DNA from: G963663315 sp965208975
Lineage (GTDB): Bacteria > Pseudomonadota > Gammaproteobacteria > Arenicellales > Poriferihabitantaceae
Reading direction: 5' to 3'
DNA: 64,000 bases
Assembly (NCBI GenBank): GCA_965208975.1
Contig: CBDBQH010000003.1
Location: 2,036,581 to 2,100,580, forward strand
Position 1 is the first letter of the stretch; each line of letters begins with the position of its first letter. A model generated the notes under the pieces. The model ran no database searches and was not told where the DNA came from. It saw nothing but the letters and a program-made list of their open reading frames with translations. Below are positions 32,275 to 41,935 of the stretch, piece by piece. Position numbers and translations under genes: made by a program.

Positions 32275-35200
32275 TCACCACTTCATGCCTGCTTCCACTT
32301 TCATGCGATGTTCGGATTGGTTGTCATTGTCATGACGGGTGAGTTTCAACCCCAATGTCCGCTCACTTCTGCCGATAGTGGATTGCAGCCGCCAGCCGAG
32401 TGTGGTTTCTCGCTCTTTGGCGTACAGACCCACCCCCAGATGTGGACGGGCGATATAGCGTCCATCACCAATGGTAAAACCATATCCCGCCTGCGCTTTG
32501 AATCGTTGCCCTGTAGCGGATTGCGCCGGTTCCAGAGATTCCGCGCTCAGTAATCGCTCCCGGCCCGAAGACACCGTACCCCAATCCTGTTTCAGGGTGA
32601 AGGTAAATCCTTGCTCAGCCGGAGACGGATTAAATCCCATGGACAGGGAGAGACCCCGATCTTTAATATCTGAATCATGATGGGTAATCAGACTTCGGCC
32701 ATTGATTTGAAGGTTCAGTCCGCGCCGGGAATCGGTCCATTGGACTCCGCCCCCGACTTCCACACCGAATCCACTTTCAGCGTCTCCGCCATCATGACGC
32801 AATGCGGATTCCCAATTCATCTTCAGCGCCTGTACCGCAGTGAATCGGGGGATTCCGGGGATTGCGGGGATACGCCCACTGCCTTTGATTCCCACCCGCA
32901 TCCTTGAAGCATGCGCCGTGGCATGGTTCAGTTCCAGTCCGTCTGTGACCGCCTCGGTACGGGTTCTCAACCACAGCGCATCGGTGACGATCGATAAGGT
33001 ACGATGGGTTTCTTCCCGGAGGATGGCGTCACTGCCCAGGGCCACAAAGGCGGTATGGGTATCCGTAGTGAGGTCTTGCCTTTCGCTTCTGATGAGGGTG
33101 AGGTCTCCCGTACCATAACCCAACGCGCCCCACAGCGTCATGCGGTCATTCACTTGCCGGGACATCCACGGAGTCAACAGGGTCTGTTCTGATTCAATCT
33201 CTCCTTTGTTTTTCGTCTGGTATTGTCCTTCTGCCTGACTATACGACAGAACCAGTCCGCGTTGTCCGTGGGTATGGGTTTGATCGACTCCGAGCAGGGT
33301 GGTGAGGACTTCTCCATTGAGGGTGGTTTCTCCACTCTGGCCGTCAAACTCGGAGAAGGCGCCCTGTGCCCACAGGGAAGCGATGGAACCATCGGTTGTG
33401 GTTGCGCTCCACGACATCGACGAATCAGACAGTAGTTCAGACATGGTGATGGCGCGGCTGTGCGGTCTGGCGATGGAGTTGGGGGGCTGTGTCCAGGATT
33501 GTATTTCTTGCGGGGTTCTTGTATCCATGCGATAACCAGCCAGTCGAGCGGAAAGTCCGGGGGTGGGAGTGGATTGAATGCGATCGGAGATGCTGTCTAA
33601 TACGTGTCCGGCTTGTGTTCGGGCAAAGCGGGTTTGCCAGGGGATGGCGACAGTGGTCAGGTCTTCGCCGACCACAACCCGCAACGGCGCCTGCCGGGAC
33701 TGCATGGCCGCATAGTTCGGGTCTTGTGAGGTGATGACATGAGTCAGGGTAACGGCGCCTTCTTGCTGTGCGGTCAGGGTGAAGGTCTGTGGCGTGTTCC
33801 AGTTGTCTTTCGTGAAGGTCAGGCTGGACGGGGAGAAGGTGATGATGGCGATATCGGGCGGTGTGAAGGCATTGTGGGGGCTTGCGGAGGCTGAGGTCAG
33901 GGATGGGGTGACGGTTGCGGCGCCGGGTTGCGCGCTGAGGGTGATGGTGACCGGGGCAGTCGGTTGACTGATCAGTTGCATTGTATATTGCGAGCTTTGT
34001 CCAATCTCGGGAATCCGCAGTCCCTGTGCAGACGGTTGGAATCCGGCGGTATCGTCGTCGTGAATGGTAATGGTGGCGGAATCGGTGGCGAGGGTATAGC
34101 CATCCGCCGGTTGCAGGGTGACGGTGACCGAGCCATCTTCTTCGTCGATGAAGTCCTGGATGGTTGGAATCATCAGGGAAGTGGTAGCGCGGTCAATGAC
34201 GCGGGTTTTGACTCCGGTGGATTCAGAAGCGGTGAAGTCGCCTTGCCCGGCAATGGTGAGGGATACGGAGATGGGTTCAACCGGCGCCGGTTCGGCGGTT
34301 ATCGTGAAAGTCGCTACCGCGCCTTCGGTGAGGGTGTCGGATTGCGCCTGGATGGAAAGGACTGGAATCACGGGCTCAGGTTCTTGTGGTTCCTGCGGTG
34401 GTTGCGGCTCTGTGGGGGTTTCTCCCGGTGTCGTCGGGGAAGGGTCCGGAGTAGTCCCCGGTTGGGTGGAGGGCGGTGGATCGACCGGATCGGGTTGCAC
34501 GGCCAGGATGGGGCCGACATGGCCTGCTGATACACTGTGGGCAAAGCCATTGCCGTCGGTATAGTTGATAGTACACGTGATGAGGCGACCGAGGTGTTCT
34601 GCTGGAATGGTGTAGGAGGCCGCATTGTGGACAATCTGGGTGATGGTGTTGTCTTGCGCGGATTCTCTCCAGCCCCACCCGTAAGTCAGCGCCCCCGCTC
34701 CATTGCCGTCGGGGTCGTTGGCGGTGCGGGTGACGGTCAGGGTTTGACCGACCCGGGCATTGCCGGTGATGGAGAACGTCGCGACGCCGGTGTTCTCGAT
34801 GATCGTTCGGGTGAATGAGACGCCGGTTCCCAAGCCGTAACCATTGCCGTCTGTCAGGGTCACTGTAATTGTTTCGCCGTTGTCTGCGGTATTGTCCGGG
34901 GTGAGGGTAATCGGAAAGTCTACCTGATCTCCCAAATCAAACGCTCTGCCCGCCGGGATGGTGAAGGTTCCACTGCCGCTTCCATCCGGATTATAGGTCG
35001 CTCCGGGTATGGTGTAGTCGGTTCCGGCCATGGCGCTGCCACTTAAAGTATAGGAAATCACCAAAGCCTCTTCCAGTTCGCGGGTCACTTCCAGTCGGTT
35101 TGCGGTAATCGTGCCGGCGGATTCGTCTACAGTTCCTGTGGTGCGGCTGTCGGCCCAGAATACGTTCGGTTCCGGTTCATTATCGGTCAGGGTGACATTC

Positions 35201-38200
35201 AGGTTTTGACTGACCGAACCATAATCGCCGCCAGAAGCGCGATGCGTCAGGATAACGGTGTCATCCGTGGTGTCGTCATCTTCGGCCGCTGTCACAGTGA
35301 CGGGCTGCGCCGTACTCCACAGTTTGGCTCCGGTCGGGTTGAAGGTTAAGGTATTCTGATTGCCATTCGTACCGGAATCGGTATCGAGGGTCAGGTCGGT
35401 ACTGGCGTGACCGCTAATGGTCACCGTCACCGCTTCGCTTGGTTGGGTATTGAGTTTTACAGTATACGTATTACTGCCGCCTTCCATGAGGGGCGGGGAG
35501 GCGGGGGAGAAGGTCAGTCCCCGTGTATCATTATCGGTAATCACAACCGCCACCGTACCGGTCGGCGTGGTGCCACCGGCGCCCGTGCCCGAAGTTCGAT
35601 CCAGATTGCTCATGACCGCCCGGCTAGAGGAGCCAAAGCCGACTGTCAGGGTCTCTGAGGCGCCTTCATCGGTGGTATCTTCTACCGCCGTTAAGGTCAG
35701 TGTCGCGGTCTGTACCGTATTGGTATCGTGTCCGCTGAATACCACCGCCGGAGTCGCCGCGCTGTGCGGACTTGCGGTATTCAGGGTCACCCCGGAGTTG
35801 AGGCTTGATCCAGATGCTAACGCCAGCGTGTAGTCCCCCGCCACTATGCCGCTTCCGGTTACGGTCAATGGCGCCGTCACAGTCTCTGTGGCTCTCAATC
35901 TCCGTCCCAGGGTCACGGTCAGGGTGGCCGTGCCGCCGTCCTCGCCAATGGCGCTGGTTCCACCACTACGCGCCAGGGTCACCGTAGTAGCATCATTGTC
36001 ATTGACGGTGATACTGGCAGAACCTGTGCCGGTATAGCCTGTGCCTGTGGCAATCGTTACGGTGACCGGGCCACTTGGTTCATCTGTATCGGTGTTGCCG
36101 TTATCGGTCGCAACCGTGTAGGTCGCGGTACTGGTATTGGTACTGGAACTCGGGATGGAGACGGTCTTGCCGCTTCCCTGATTGGTGGAAGAGACGAAGT
36201 CGGCGTTCGGGGCGTCCGCTACGGTGAGGTTGACGGTGCGGGCGGGCACTGTGGTTCCGGAGGGAGTGGTGGCGGTAATGGTAAAGCTGGCGGCTGTGCC
36301 TTCAGTGACCGGGGTGTTGGCGGTGGTCGGGGCAATGGTCATCACCGGCGCCGCCGTTGGTATATCATTATCATCCAGAGTAATCTCGCCGTTGCCGGTG
36401 CGTGAGCCGGTGGCGCCGCCGCCTAATCCGGTGGCGGTCAGTATCGGAGCGTTGCCGGTGGATGCGGCGGGTATCGAGACAATGACGGTCTCATCGTCGG
36501 TATCGGCGTCGTCTTGTGCTGCTATCAGACTGATCGTGGCGACCGTCGCGGAACCGGTGGCGGCGCCGGTGAAGGCCACCACTCCGTTCGTCAGGTCCAA
36601 GGATATGGTGTTCGAAGTCGAACTACTCAGGATGAAATCGGTGTTCAATGCGCCCCCACTGAACTGTAACGGAATCGCCAGAGATTCTCCGGCGCGCAAG
36701 GCGCGTCCCAGGGTCAGGGTGATTTCGGCGGCGGCAGTGGCGCTGCCTTCCTCCGCCAGAGCGTCCGTCACTTCCAGGGTGACGGTGGTCGGGTCGTTAT
36801 CGCGCGCGTCAAAAAAATGGGAAGACTCGTCAGCATCTATGGTATAGCCGGTTCCGGCTACCAGCGTGGCGGTGACCCGCCCGTTGGGTTCGTCTATGTT
36901 ATCGGTCGGTATCCCGAAACTGTAGGTCTGTGTCTCTGCGCCATTGCCGGATGACTGGAATTGCACCGTTCGGGCGCCCTGATTGCCAGTCGGCACATAG
37001 TCCGCGTTCGGGGCGTCTGTGACCATGATGTTGACCCGCCGGGCACCGGCAAAGGCCGGCGTTGCGGTGAGGGTGAAAGAGCCCGTGGCGCCTTCTGTTT
37101 GTGGCGGATTATTCAGGGTAAGCGAACTGTAATTCGTGTGGCGGATGGAAATGACCGGAATGGCGTTGTCGTTGACGACGACATTGAAGGTGTTGGCGGT
37201 AGAACTCGGGTCGGCGCCGCCGCCGACGTTGGTCAGGGTTCTGGCGTCAAACGCGGCGTTGTTGCCCAGGGCGATGGTATAGGTTTCAGAACCAGTGCTT
37301 TCGGTGGTGTCATCCACTGTCGGGGTCAACAGGACGGTGGCTACCTGCGCTCCGGCATTGAAGTGCAGCAGTTGAGTGTTTCCACTGTTCGTATCGGTGA
37401 CGCCGGTGTTTATGCCATTGCCGGGTTTCAGGGCGACACTCCAGTCGGCTGCAACCACGTTCGTGCCACTCACGGTATACGGGACTTCAATGCGTTCTCC
37501 GGCTACCAGGGCGCGGCCTAACGTGACTGTGAACTCGATCGCTGTGCCTTCGGTGACGGCGCCTGTGCCTATACGGGCGAGGGAGACGACGGTGGGGTCG
37601 TTGTCTTCCACCAGCGCCTGGTCGGAAGTGCCGCTTAAAGGTAATTCGTAGCCGGTCTGGGAGCAGGAAGCGTCGGCAGGGTCCACTCCGGTGACTTTGA
37701 TCAGGCTGTAGACTTCATCATCGGTGTCGTCGCTCCAGGTAACATCGTAGTCCACACTCGTGGCGTTGGCTGGAATCGTCACGGTCTTCGCGCCTTTCGA
37801 TGTGGAGCTTAAGCGGCTGCCGCCGCTCTCCGCCACATTCAGGCAGACGGTCAAGGTCGATGACGGCGCCGGAGTGGAGATCACCTCGAAAGTCACCTCT
37901 TCGGTCGCTTCTTTATGTTCCGCGTGGGAATTGCCGCCGATTTGGCGGATCGGGAGTCCGTCTACAAGCGGAAAATTGACGGAGATGACAGGAAAGTCAT
38001 TGTCGCTCATGATTATATCGGCGTAACCGCTGCTTCCTGCCGCTACTGCATAGGTCGCCGGGTCAGCGGTACTGGAGCCTACCGTTACCCGAAATAAGCC
38101 ATTCTCCTCGACGATCATGTCGTCCACTGTGGGGACCATGTAGGTGATCGAAGAGGTCCCCATCAAAATAGTGACGGTGTCGGCTCCTTTGTCTCCCGGC

Positions 38201-38535
38201 GCGACGTAATCAGACCCGGGTTGTTCTGACACACTCAGATTTACTACCAGATCCGCGCTCACGTTCGCATCCGCGCTTATTGTGAAGGACGCAGTAGCGC
38301 CTTCTACGAGAAGAAACTGACCCGGTGCGTTCGCAATGCTGATAACGGGGAGGGATTGGGCGATGGCTTTGGCGGTGAAGCCGGTGAGGAGTGGCAGCAG
38401 GAGAAAGATGGAGAGGAAGTGTCGGAAAGGATAGCGCCGGTTGTGGATTCCCGCCTTCGCGGGAATGACGGATGGGGAATCAGGCGGACAAGGAGTGAGC
38501 GGGTGGGAAAAATCCCGCAATACAGAAGCCATCAT
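32275..38535 (-). CDS. Giant multi-Calx-beta autotransporter-like protein (paralogue 2)
   Basis: 2086 residues. The long n-region contains a translated dRS3-like repeat (VIPAKAGIHNRR), followed by signal segment FRHFLSIFLLLPLLTGF and a likely cleavage after AIAQ. Many Calx-beta-like repeats of about 100-130 residues follow, each with a TVTL..G..L.aGE pattern and acidic Ca-binding-type loops (for example VVNDNAIPVIS, VNDNDATTVTLAR). Then come an Ig-like module, a Pro-rich linker (near residue 1350), another Calx-beta segment, and a ~450-residue C-terminal barrel (WQTRFARTQAGHVLDSI to VEAGMKW). It should be a long Ca-dependent surface adhesin. It lies inside the fbp operon, downstream of fbpB. 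A (AAGC)15 array ends 19 bp before the ATG; no good ribosome site is visible. Confidence 0.85.
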   Translation of the reverse strand: MMASVLRDFSHPLTPCPPDSPSVIPAKAGIHNRRYPFRHFLSIFLLLPLLTGFTAKAIAQSLPVISIANAPGQFLLVEGATASFTISADANVSADLVVNLSVSEQPGSDYVAPGDKGADTVTILMGTSSITYMVPTVDDMIVEENGLFRVTVGSSTADPATYAVAAGSSGYADIIMSDNDFPVISVNFPLVDGLPIRQIGGNSHAEHKEATEEVTFEVISTPAPSSTLTVCLNVAESGGSRLSSTSKGAKTVTIPANATSVDYDVTWSDDTDDEVYSLIKVTGVDPADASCSQTGYELPLSGTSDQALVEDNDPTVVSLARIGTGAVTEGTAIEFTVTLGRALVAGERIEVPYTVSGTNVVAADWSVALKPGNGINTGVTDTNSGNTQLLHFNAGAQVATVLLTPTVDDTTESTGSETYTIALGNNAAFDARTLTNVGGGADPSSTANTFNVVVNDNAIPVISIRHTNYSSLTLNNPPQTEGATGSFTLTATPAFAGARRVNIMVTDAPNADYVPTGNQGARTVQFQSSGNGAETQTYSFGIPTDNIDEPNGRVTATLVAGTGYTIDADESSHFFDARDNDPTTVTLEVTDALAEEGSATAAAEITLTLGRALRAGESLAIPLQFSGGALNTDFILSSSTSNTISLDLTNGVVAFTGAATGSATVATISLIAAQDDADTDDETVIVSIPAASTGNAPILTATGLGGGATGSRTGNGEITLDDNDIPTAAPVMTIAPTTANTPVTEGTAASFTITATTPSGTTVPARTVNLTVADAPNADFVSSTNQGSGKTVSIPSSSTNTSTATYTVATDNGNTDTDEPSGPVTVTIATGTGYTGTGSASITVNDNDATTVTLARSGGTSAIGEDGGTATLTVTLGRRLRATETVTAPLTVTGSGIVAGDYTLALASGSSLNSGVTLNTASPHSAATPAVVFSGHDTNTVQTATLTLTAVEDTTDEGASETLTVGFGSSSRAVMSNLDRTSGTGAGGTTPTGTVAVVITDNDTRGLTFSPASPPLMEGGSNTYTVKLNTQPSEAVTVTISGHASTDLTLDTDSGTNGNQNTLTFNPTGAKLWSTAQPVTVTAAEDDDTTDDTVILTHRASGGDYGSVSQNLNVTLTDNEPEPNVFWADSRTTGTVDESAGTITANRLEVTRELEEALVISYTLSGSAMAGTDYTIPGATYNPDGSGSGTFTIPAGRAFDLGDQVDFPITLTPDNTADNGETITVTLTDGNGYGLGTGVSFTRTIIENTGVATFSITGNARVGQTLTVTRTANDPDGNGAGALTYGWGWRESAQDNTITQIVHNAASYTIPAEHLGRLITCTINYTDGNGFAHSVSAGHVGPILAVQPDPVDPPPSTQPGTTPDPSPTTPGETPTEPQPPQEPQEPEPVIPVLSIQAQSDTLTEGAVATFTITAEPAPVEPISVSLTIAGQGDFTASESTGVKTRVIDRATTSLMIPTIQDFIDEEDGSVTVTLQPADGYTLATDSATITIHDDDTAGFQPSAQGLRIPEIGQSSQYTMQLISQPTAPVTITLSAQPGAATVTPSLTSASASPHNAFTPPDIAIITFSPSSLTFTKDNWNTPQTFTLTAQQEGAVTLTHVITSQDPNYAAMQSRQAPLRVVVGEDLTTVAIPWQTRFARTQAGHVLDSISDRIQSTPTPGLSARLAGYRMDTRTPQEIQSWTQPPNSIARPHSRAITMSELLSDSSMSWSATTTDGSIASLWAQGAFSEFDGQSGETTLNGEVLTTLLGVDQTHTHGQRGLVLSYSQAEGQYQTKNKGEIESEQTLLTPWMSRQVNDRMTLWGALGYGTGDLTLIRSERQDLTTDTHTAFVALGSDAILREETHRTLSIVTDALWLRTRTEAVTDGLELNHATAHASRMRVGIKGSGRIPAIPGIPRFTAVQALKMNWESALRHDGGDAESGFGVEVGGGVQWTDSRRGLNLQINGRSLITHHDSDIKDRGLSLSMGFNPSPAEQGFTFTLKQDWGTVSSGRERLLSAESLEPAQSATGQRFKAQAGYGFTIGDGRYIARPHLGVGLYAKERETTLGWRLQSTIGRSERTLGLKLTRHDNDNQSEHRMKVEAGMKW

Positions 38536-38554
38536 GCCCGAAGCCCAAGCCCGG

Positions 38555-38614
<60 letters not shown>

Positions 38615-38712
38615 TATTGTAACAGCATCTTTGAGGCCGGTTGTCAAGGGGGAATGTGGGGATTGTGCGTGATCCGGCTTATGGGCGGGCGGGCACGGGG
38701 ACCCGCCCCCCC
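38615..38712 (-). promoter_or_regulatory. Promoter-like cassette of autotransporter 2
   Basis: Minus-strand TTGACA (38642-38647), AAAGATGCTGTTACAAT, TACAAT at 38616-38621 (20-base spacer) or TGTTAC with a 17-base spacer. It matches 18583-18690 closely, including the downstream-facing GGGCGGGCGGGCAC/GACCCGCCC hairpin. Confidence 0.6.
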
Positions 38713-39046
38713 GATCAAGCCGGGGGCAGGCTCTACGAATCGGGGTGGGCATAGCTTGAATACTTTCGATCATGTCTGGTTCCTGATTGTGCTCGTTGTT
38801 GCAGTTGGATTCTTGCCTGGATTCCCGCTTTGCGGGAATACCCCCCATCACATCCGCTTGCGCGGAATGTGATTCCCCCTCAAGGGGGGAATGATTGCCC
38901 CGACCAAATCCGCTTGCGGATTTGACTCCCCCTCAAAGCCTGTCCTCGACCTGATCGGGGAGGGGGAGTGATTGTGCGTATTATCAGGGTTTTATGTCGT
39001 TTGTGTCAAATTGTATGACTGCGGTTATGCTTTTGTTGATTCGTGA

Positions 39047-40771
39047 TCAGCCGGTTTTTTGTTTCAGCGACTGGGAAACTGAAATTGTTTTGCTCAGGAC
39101 AATAACCGGAATCAGTCCGGTCAGGACGATCATCAGCGCGGACAGAGCGCTGTATTCTATCATTTCGTCCGAAGCGAACAGGTACACATGGGTGGCCAGC
39201 GTTTCAAAATTAAAGGGCCGCAGCAGCAGGGTGGCTGGCAGTTCCTTCATGCAATCGACGAATACGATTAGCAGGGCAGTGAAAATACCGCTTTTGATCA
39301 ACGGAATATGGAACAGGCGAAGGGTTCGCAATGGGGGGTGGCCCAGGGTACGGGCAGCCATGTCGATAGACCCCGGAACCTTGGAGAAGCTGGATTCGAT
39401 GCTGCCCGTGGAAATCGCGAGGAAACGAATAATGTAGGCGAGGATTAACGCGAAGATGGCGCCGGTCAGTATCAGTCCGGTCGAGAAGCCGAAATGCAGT
39501 CTGGAAAAGCCGTCCAGCCAGTTCTCAATCGTGGTCAGGGAAATGACGATTCCTACTGCCAGAACCGAGCCGGGAACCGCGTATCCGAGGGATGAGACTT
39601 TCGACAGGGAAATGAACCAGGACGGGGTGATCATTCTTCGTGAATAGACAACCAGGAGCGAAATGGCGGCGCAGCTGAGTGCGGCGATGCCCGAAACGGT
39701 CAGGCTGTTGAATGCGTATTCACGAAACTCCACAGTCCAGGATTGATCGAAATACCGTACCCCGTAACCGACCAGCATGGCGAAGGGGATCAGGAATCCG
39801 GCCAGTACCGGCAAAAAGCAGAGGGTAAAGGCAATCCATTTGGAGATACCGTGTAACGGCAGATTCTCCCGGTGGGAGAATCTGCCGGCGCTCTGATAAA
39901 AACGGATTTTGCTTCGTCCGGCCTGTTCGAGAGCCAGCAGGATGAGCGCGAAAGTCAGCATGACCAGCGCTATCTGGGCCGCCCCGCCCAGATTATTCAT
40001 GTTCAACCAGACATCGAACAAGCCCGCGGTCAGGGCATGTACGGCGAAATAATCCACCGTGCCGAAGTCGTTGAGTGTTTCCATCAGCGCCAGGGCGACG
40101 CCGATGGCGATACCCGGGCGGGCGATGGGCAGGGAAACAAACAGAAACGTATTGAAGCGGGAGCGTCCCATCAGGCGGCATGCGTCGAGTAAATGAGGAG
40201 ATTGTTCGAGGAATGAAGAACGCGCCATCAGATAAACGTAAGGGTACAGCGCCAGACCCATCAGCATGATGGCGCCGCCCATGCTGCGCACGTTCGGGAA
40301 CCAGTAATCCCTGGCGAGTTGCCAGCCGAAAATTTCTCTCAGGAAGCCTTGAACCGGCCCGGCGAATTCGAGCAGGTCAGTATAAAGATAGGCGAGTATG
40401 TATGCAGGCACGGCCAATGGCAGCAACAACATCCATTCGAAAATCCGGTCACCGGGAAATGAATAAGTACTGATCAGCCAGGCGGTGGTGACCCCCGTCA
40501 GAAAAACCGATACCCCGACACCCGCCATCAATACAATGGTATTCAACAGATAATGCGGCAGGGATGTACTGATCAGATGAGGCCATATATTTTCTGTTGG
40601 TGAAAACGCCACCCAGATGATGGCTATGAGCGGCAACAGGGCAACAAGCGCCACGCAAATGGCGCCTGTCCCCCAGAAGCCGGCCCCGGGGCCGGACACT
40701 GGATGGCCGGGATGGCCGGGAGTTGCGGCGGTTGGGAGGCCGGCAGAACGCTTAGTGGTCGTAGCCGACAC
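39047..40771 (-). CDS. fbpB: Ferric-iron ABC transporter permease
   Basis: 574 residues with two fused permease halves, about 12 membrane helices in all (for example CVALVALLPLIAIIWVAF at the start and FTALLIVFVDCMKELPATLLLRPF near the end). The EAA-type loops are LMETLNDFGTVDYFAV in the first half and CMKELPATLLLRP in the second, as in FbpB/SfuB. It forms the inner-membrane channel for Fe3+ received from FbpA. The start overlaps the fbpA end by 20 bases. Within the gene, 39857-39887 forms a perfect 14-bp stem with a 3-base loop. Confidence 0.93.
   Translation of the reverse strand: MSATTTKRSAGLPTAATPGHPGHPVSGPGAGFWGTGAICVALVALLPLIAIIWVAFSPTENIWPHLISTSLPHYLLNTIVLMAGVGVSVFLTGVTTAWLISTYSFPGDRIFEWMLLLPLAVPAYILAYLYTDLLEFAGPVQGFLREIFGWQLARDYWFPNVRSMGGAIMLMGLALYPYVYLMARSSFLEQSPHLLDACRLMGRSRFNTFLFVSLPIARPGIAIGVALALMETLNDFGTVDYFAVHALTAGLFDVWLNMNNLGGAAQIALVMLTFALILLALEQAGRSKIRFYQSAGRFSHRENLPLHGISKWIAFTLCFLPVLAGFLIPFAMLVGYGVRYFDQSWTVEFREYAFNSLTVSGIAALSCAAISLLVVYSRRMITPSWFISLSKVSSLGYAVPGSVLAVGIVISLTTIENWLDGFSRLHFGFSTGLILTGAIFALILAYIIRFLAISTGSIESSFSKVPGSIDMAARTLGHPPLRTLRLFHIPLIKSGIFTALLIVFVDCMKELPATLLLRPFNFETLATHVYLFASDEMIEYSALSALMIVLTGLIPVIVLSKTISVSQSLKQKTG
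39857..39887. other. Perfect 14-bp inverted repeat inside fbpB
   Basis: CGGCAGATTCTCCC, a three-base loop GGT, then the exact complement GGGAGAATCTGCCG. It encodes GRFSHRENLP between the two permease halves. There is no U-tract, so it is not a standard terminator. It could slow or attenuate transcription or translation, or be a small palindromic insertion between domains. Confidence 0.85.
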
Positions 40772-41765
40772 GGTCCGCGATTTTCGAGGCTTCGGCGCGA
40801 TTGGCCGCCACCGCCGTCAGGCTTACGCTGTCCTGTTTGAACGCGCCCCATGCCCTGACTGCATCCGCCAACTCGATACCGGGCTTCACAGCATATTCTC
40901 CATTGAGTTGCGCGTACATCTCCTGCGCTGTGCCGCTTGCCAGAAATTTCATCAGCTGCAGCGCGTTGTCCCGGTTCGGCGCATGTCTGGTCATCGCCAT
41001 TCCGCTTACATTGATATGCGTACCGCGACCGTCCTGATTTGGGAACACGACATGGACCGAGTCTGCCCACGCTTTTTGATCCGGATTCGTGATCATTTTG
41101 TACATGTAATAATGGTTGATTACGGCAATATCGCATACGCCTTCCTTGATCGCCTTGACCTGTGCCCGATCATTGCCTTCCGGTTTGCGCGCCAGGTTGG
41201 ATTTTACATTTTGCAGCCATTCCTGTGCGCCTTCCACTCCATGGCGCACAATCATCGAAGCGGTCAATGCCACCATATAGGAGTGTTTCCCGGAGCGGGT
41301 GCAGATCAGGCCCTTGAATTCGGGCCTGGCGAGGTCTTCATAAGTCGAGACAGCGCCAGCGGCGACCCGCTCCCTGGAGGTGACGATCATTCTGGCTCTG
41401 GCGGTAAGGCCGTACCAGTGATTATCGGTGTCTCTCAGGTTTTCCGGGATATTGTCCAACAGGGTTTGATCCGTCACGGCCTGGGTCAGCCCCGCGTTCT
41501 TGAGGTCAGACAGGCGGCCGATGTCTACCGTGAATACCAGATCGGCCGGGCTGTTTTCCCCTTCGCTTTTCAGCTTTTCCAGCATCCCCTTTTTGGCGAA
41601 AACCACATTGACCGCGATTCCGGTATCCCCGGTAAACCGATCAAACATGGGTTGAATCAGTTCCGGGTTCCGGTAGGAGTATACATTGACCTCTTCCGCG
41701 GCGTAAACAGCTTCCACAAGCCCGATAAAGAGCGCGGATGCGATGACAAGATATTTTGATTTCAT
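40752..41765 (-). CDS. fbpA: Periplasmic ferric-iron-binding protein
   Basis: 337 residues. Signal peptide 1-22 ends EAVYA before AEEVNVYSYRNPELI, the typical start of mature FbpA-class proteins. Motifs: FVFAKKG-like VVFAKKGMLEKL, DLVFTVDIGRL, YGLTARARMIV, and the iron-ligand region VINHYYMYKM with adjacent tyrosines. It captures Fe3+ in the periplasm for FbpBC. A strong Fur-box match lies 52 bp upstream. First gene of the split fbp operon. Confidence 0.94.
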   Translation of the reverse strand: MKSKYLVIASALFIGLVEAVYAAEEVNVYSYRNPELIQPMFDRFTGDTGIAVNVVFAKKGMLEKLKSEGENSPADLVFTVDIGRLSDLKNAGLTQAVTDQTLLDNIPENLRDTDNHWYGLTARARMIVTSRERVAAGAVSTYEDLARPEFKGLICTRSGKHSYMVALTASMIVRHGVEGAQEWLQNVKSNLARKPEGNDRAQVKAIKEGVCDIAVINHYYMYKMITNPDQKAWADSVHVVFPNQDGRGTHINVSGMAMTRHAPNRDNALQLMKFLASGTAQEMYAQLNGEYAVKPGIELADAVRAWGAFKQDSVSLTAVAANRAEASKIADRVGYDH

Positions 41766-41798
41766 GGCGGTTGTAAGGCAAATGGTTTATAAGGGGAT

Positions 41799-41841
41799 GC
41801 GAATGATATTCTGAATGCAAATAATTATCAACATCATTCGC
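41799..41841. promoter_or_regulatory. Fur box / inverted repeat upstream of fbpA
   Basis: On the minus strand, GATGTTGATAATTATTTGC (41817-41835) matches 14 of 19 positions of the Fur consensus GATAATGATAATCATTATC. A flanking inverted repeat GCGAATGAT (41799-41807) / ATCATTCGC (41833-41841) encloses it. It lies between fbpA and the divergent argS, closer to fbpA, and should repress the iron transporter when iron is plentiful. Confidence 0.75.
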
Positions 41842-41935
41842 ATTTATTTTTACATTCCAGCTTTTACTTCCTTGCGCCCTGGTCAAAAGGTACAATCGCA
41901 CCTCATCCCAAAGTTTCACCTGAGTCTCCCGCAAT

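Noticed and set aside
33928..37651. Several long + strand open frames opposite the giant autotransporter
   Set aside because: Repetitive antisense translations of Calx-beta repeats, changing frame along the gene; no ribosome sites or recognisable domains.
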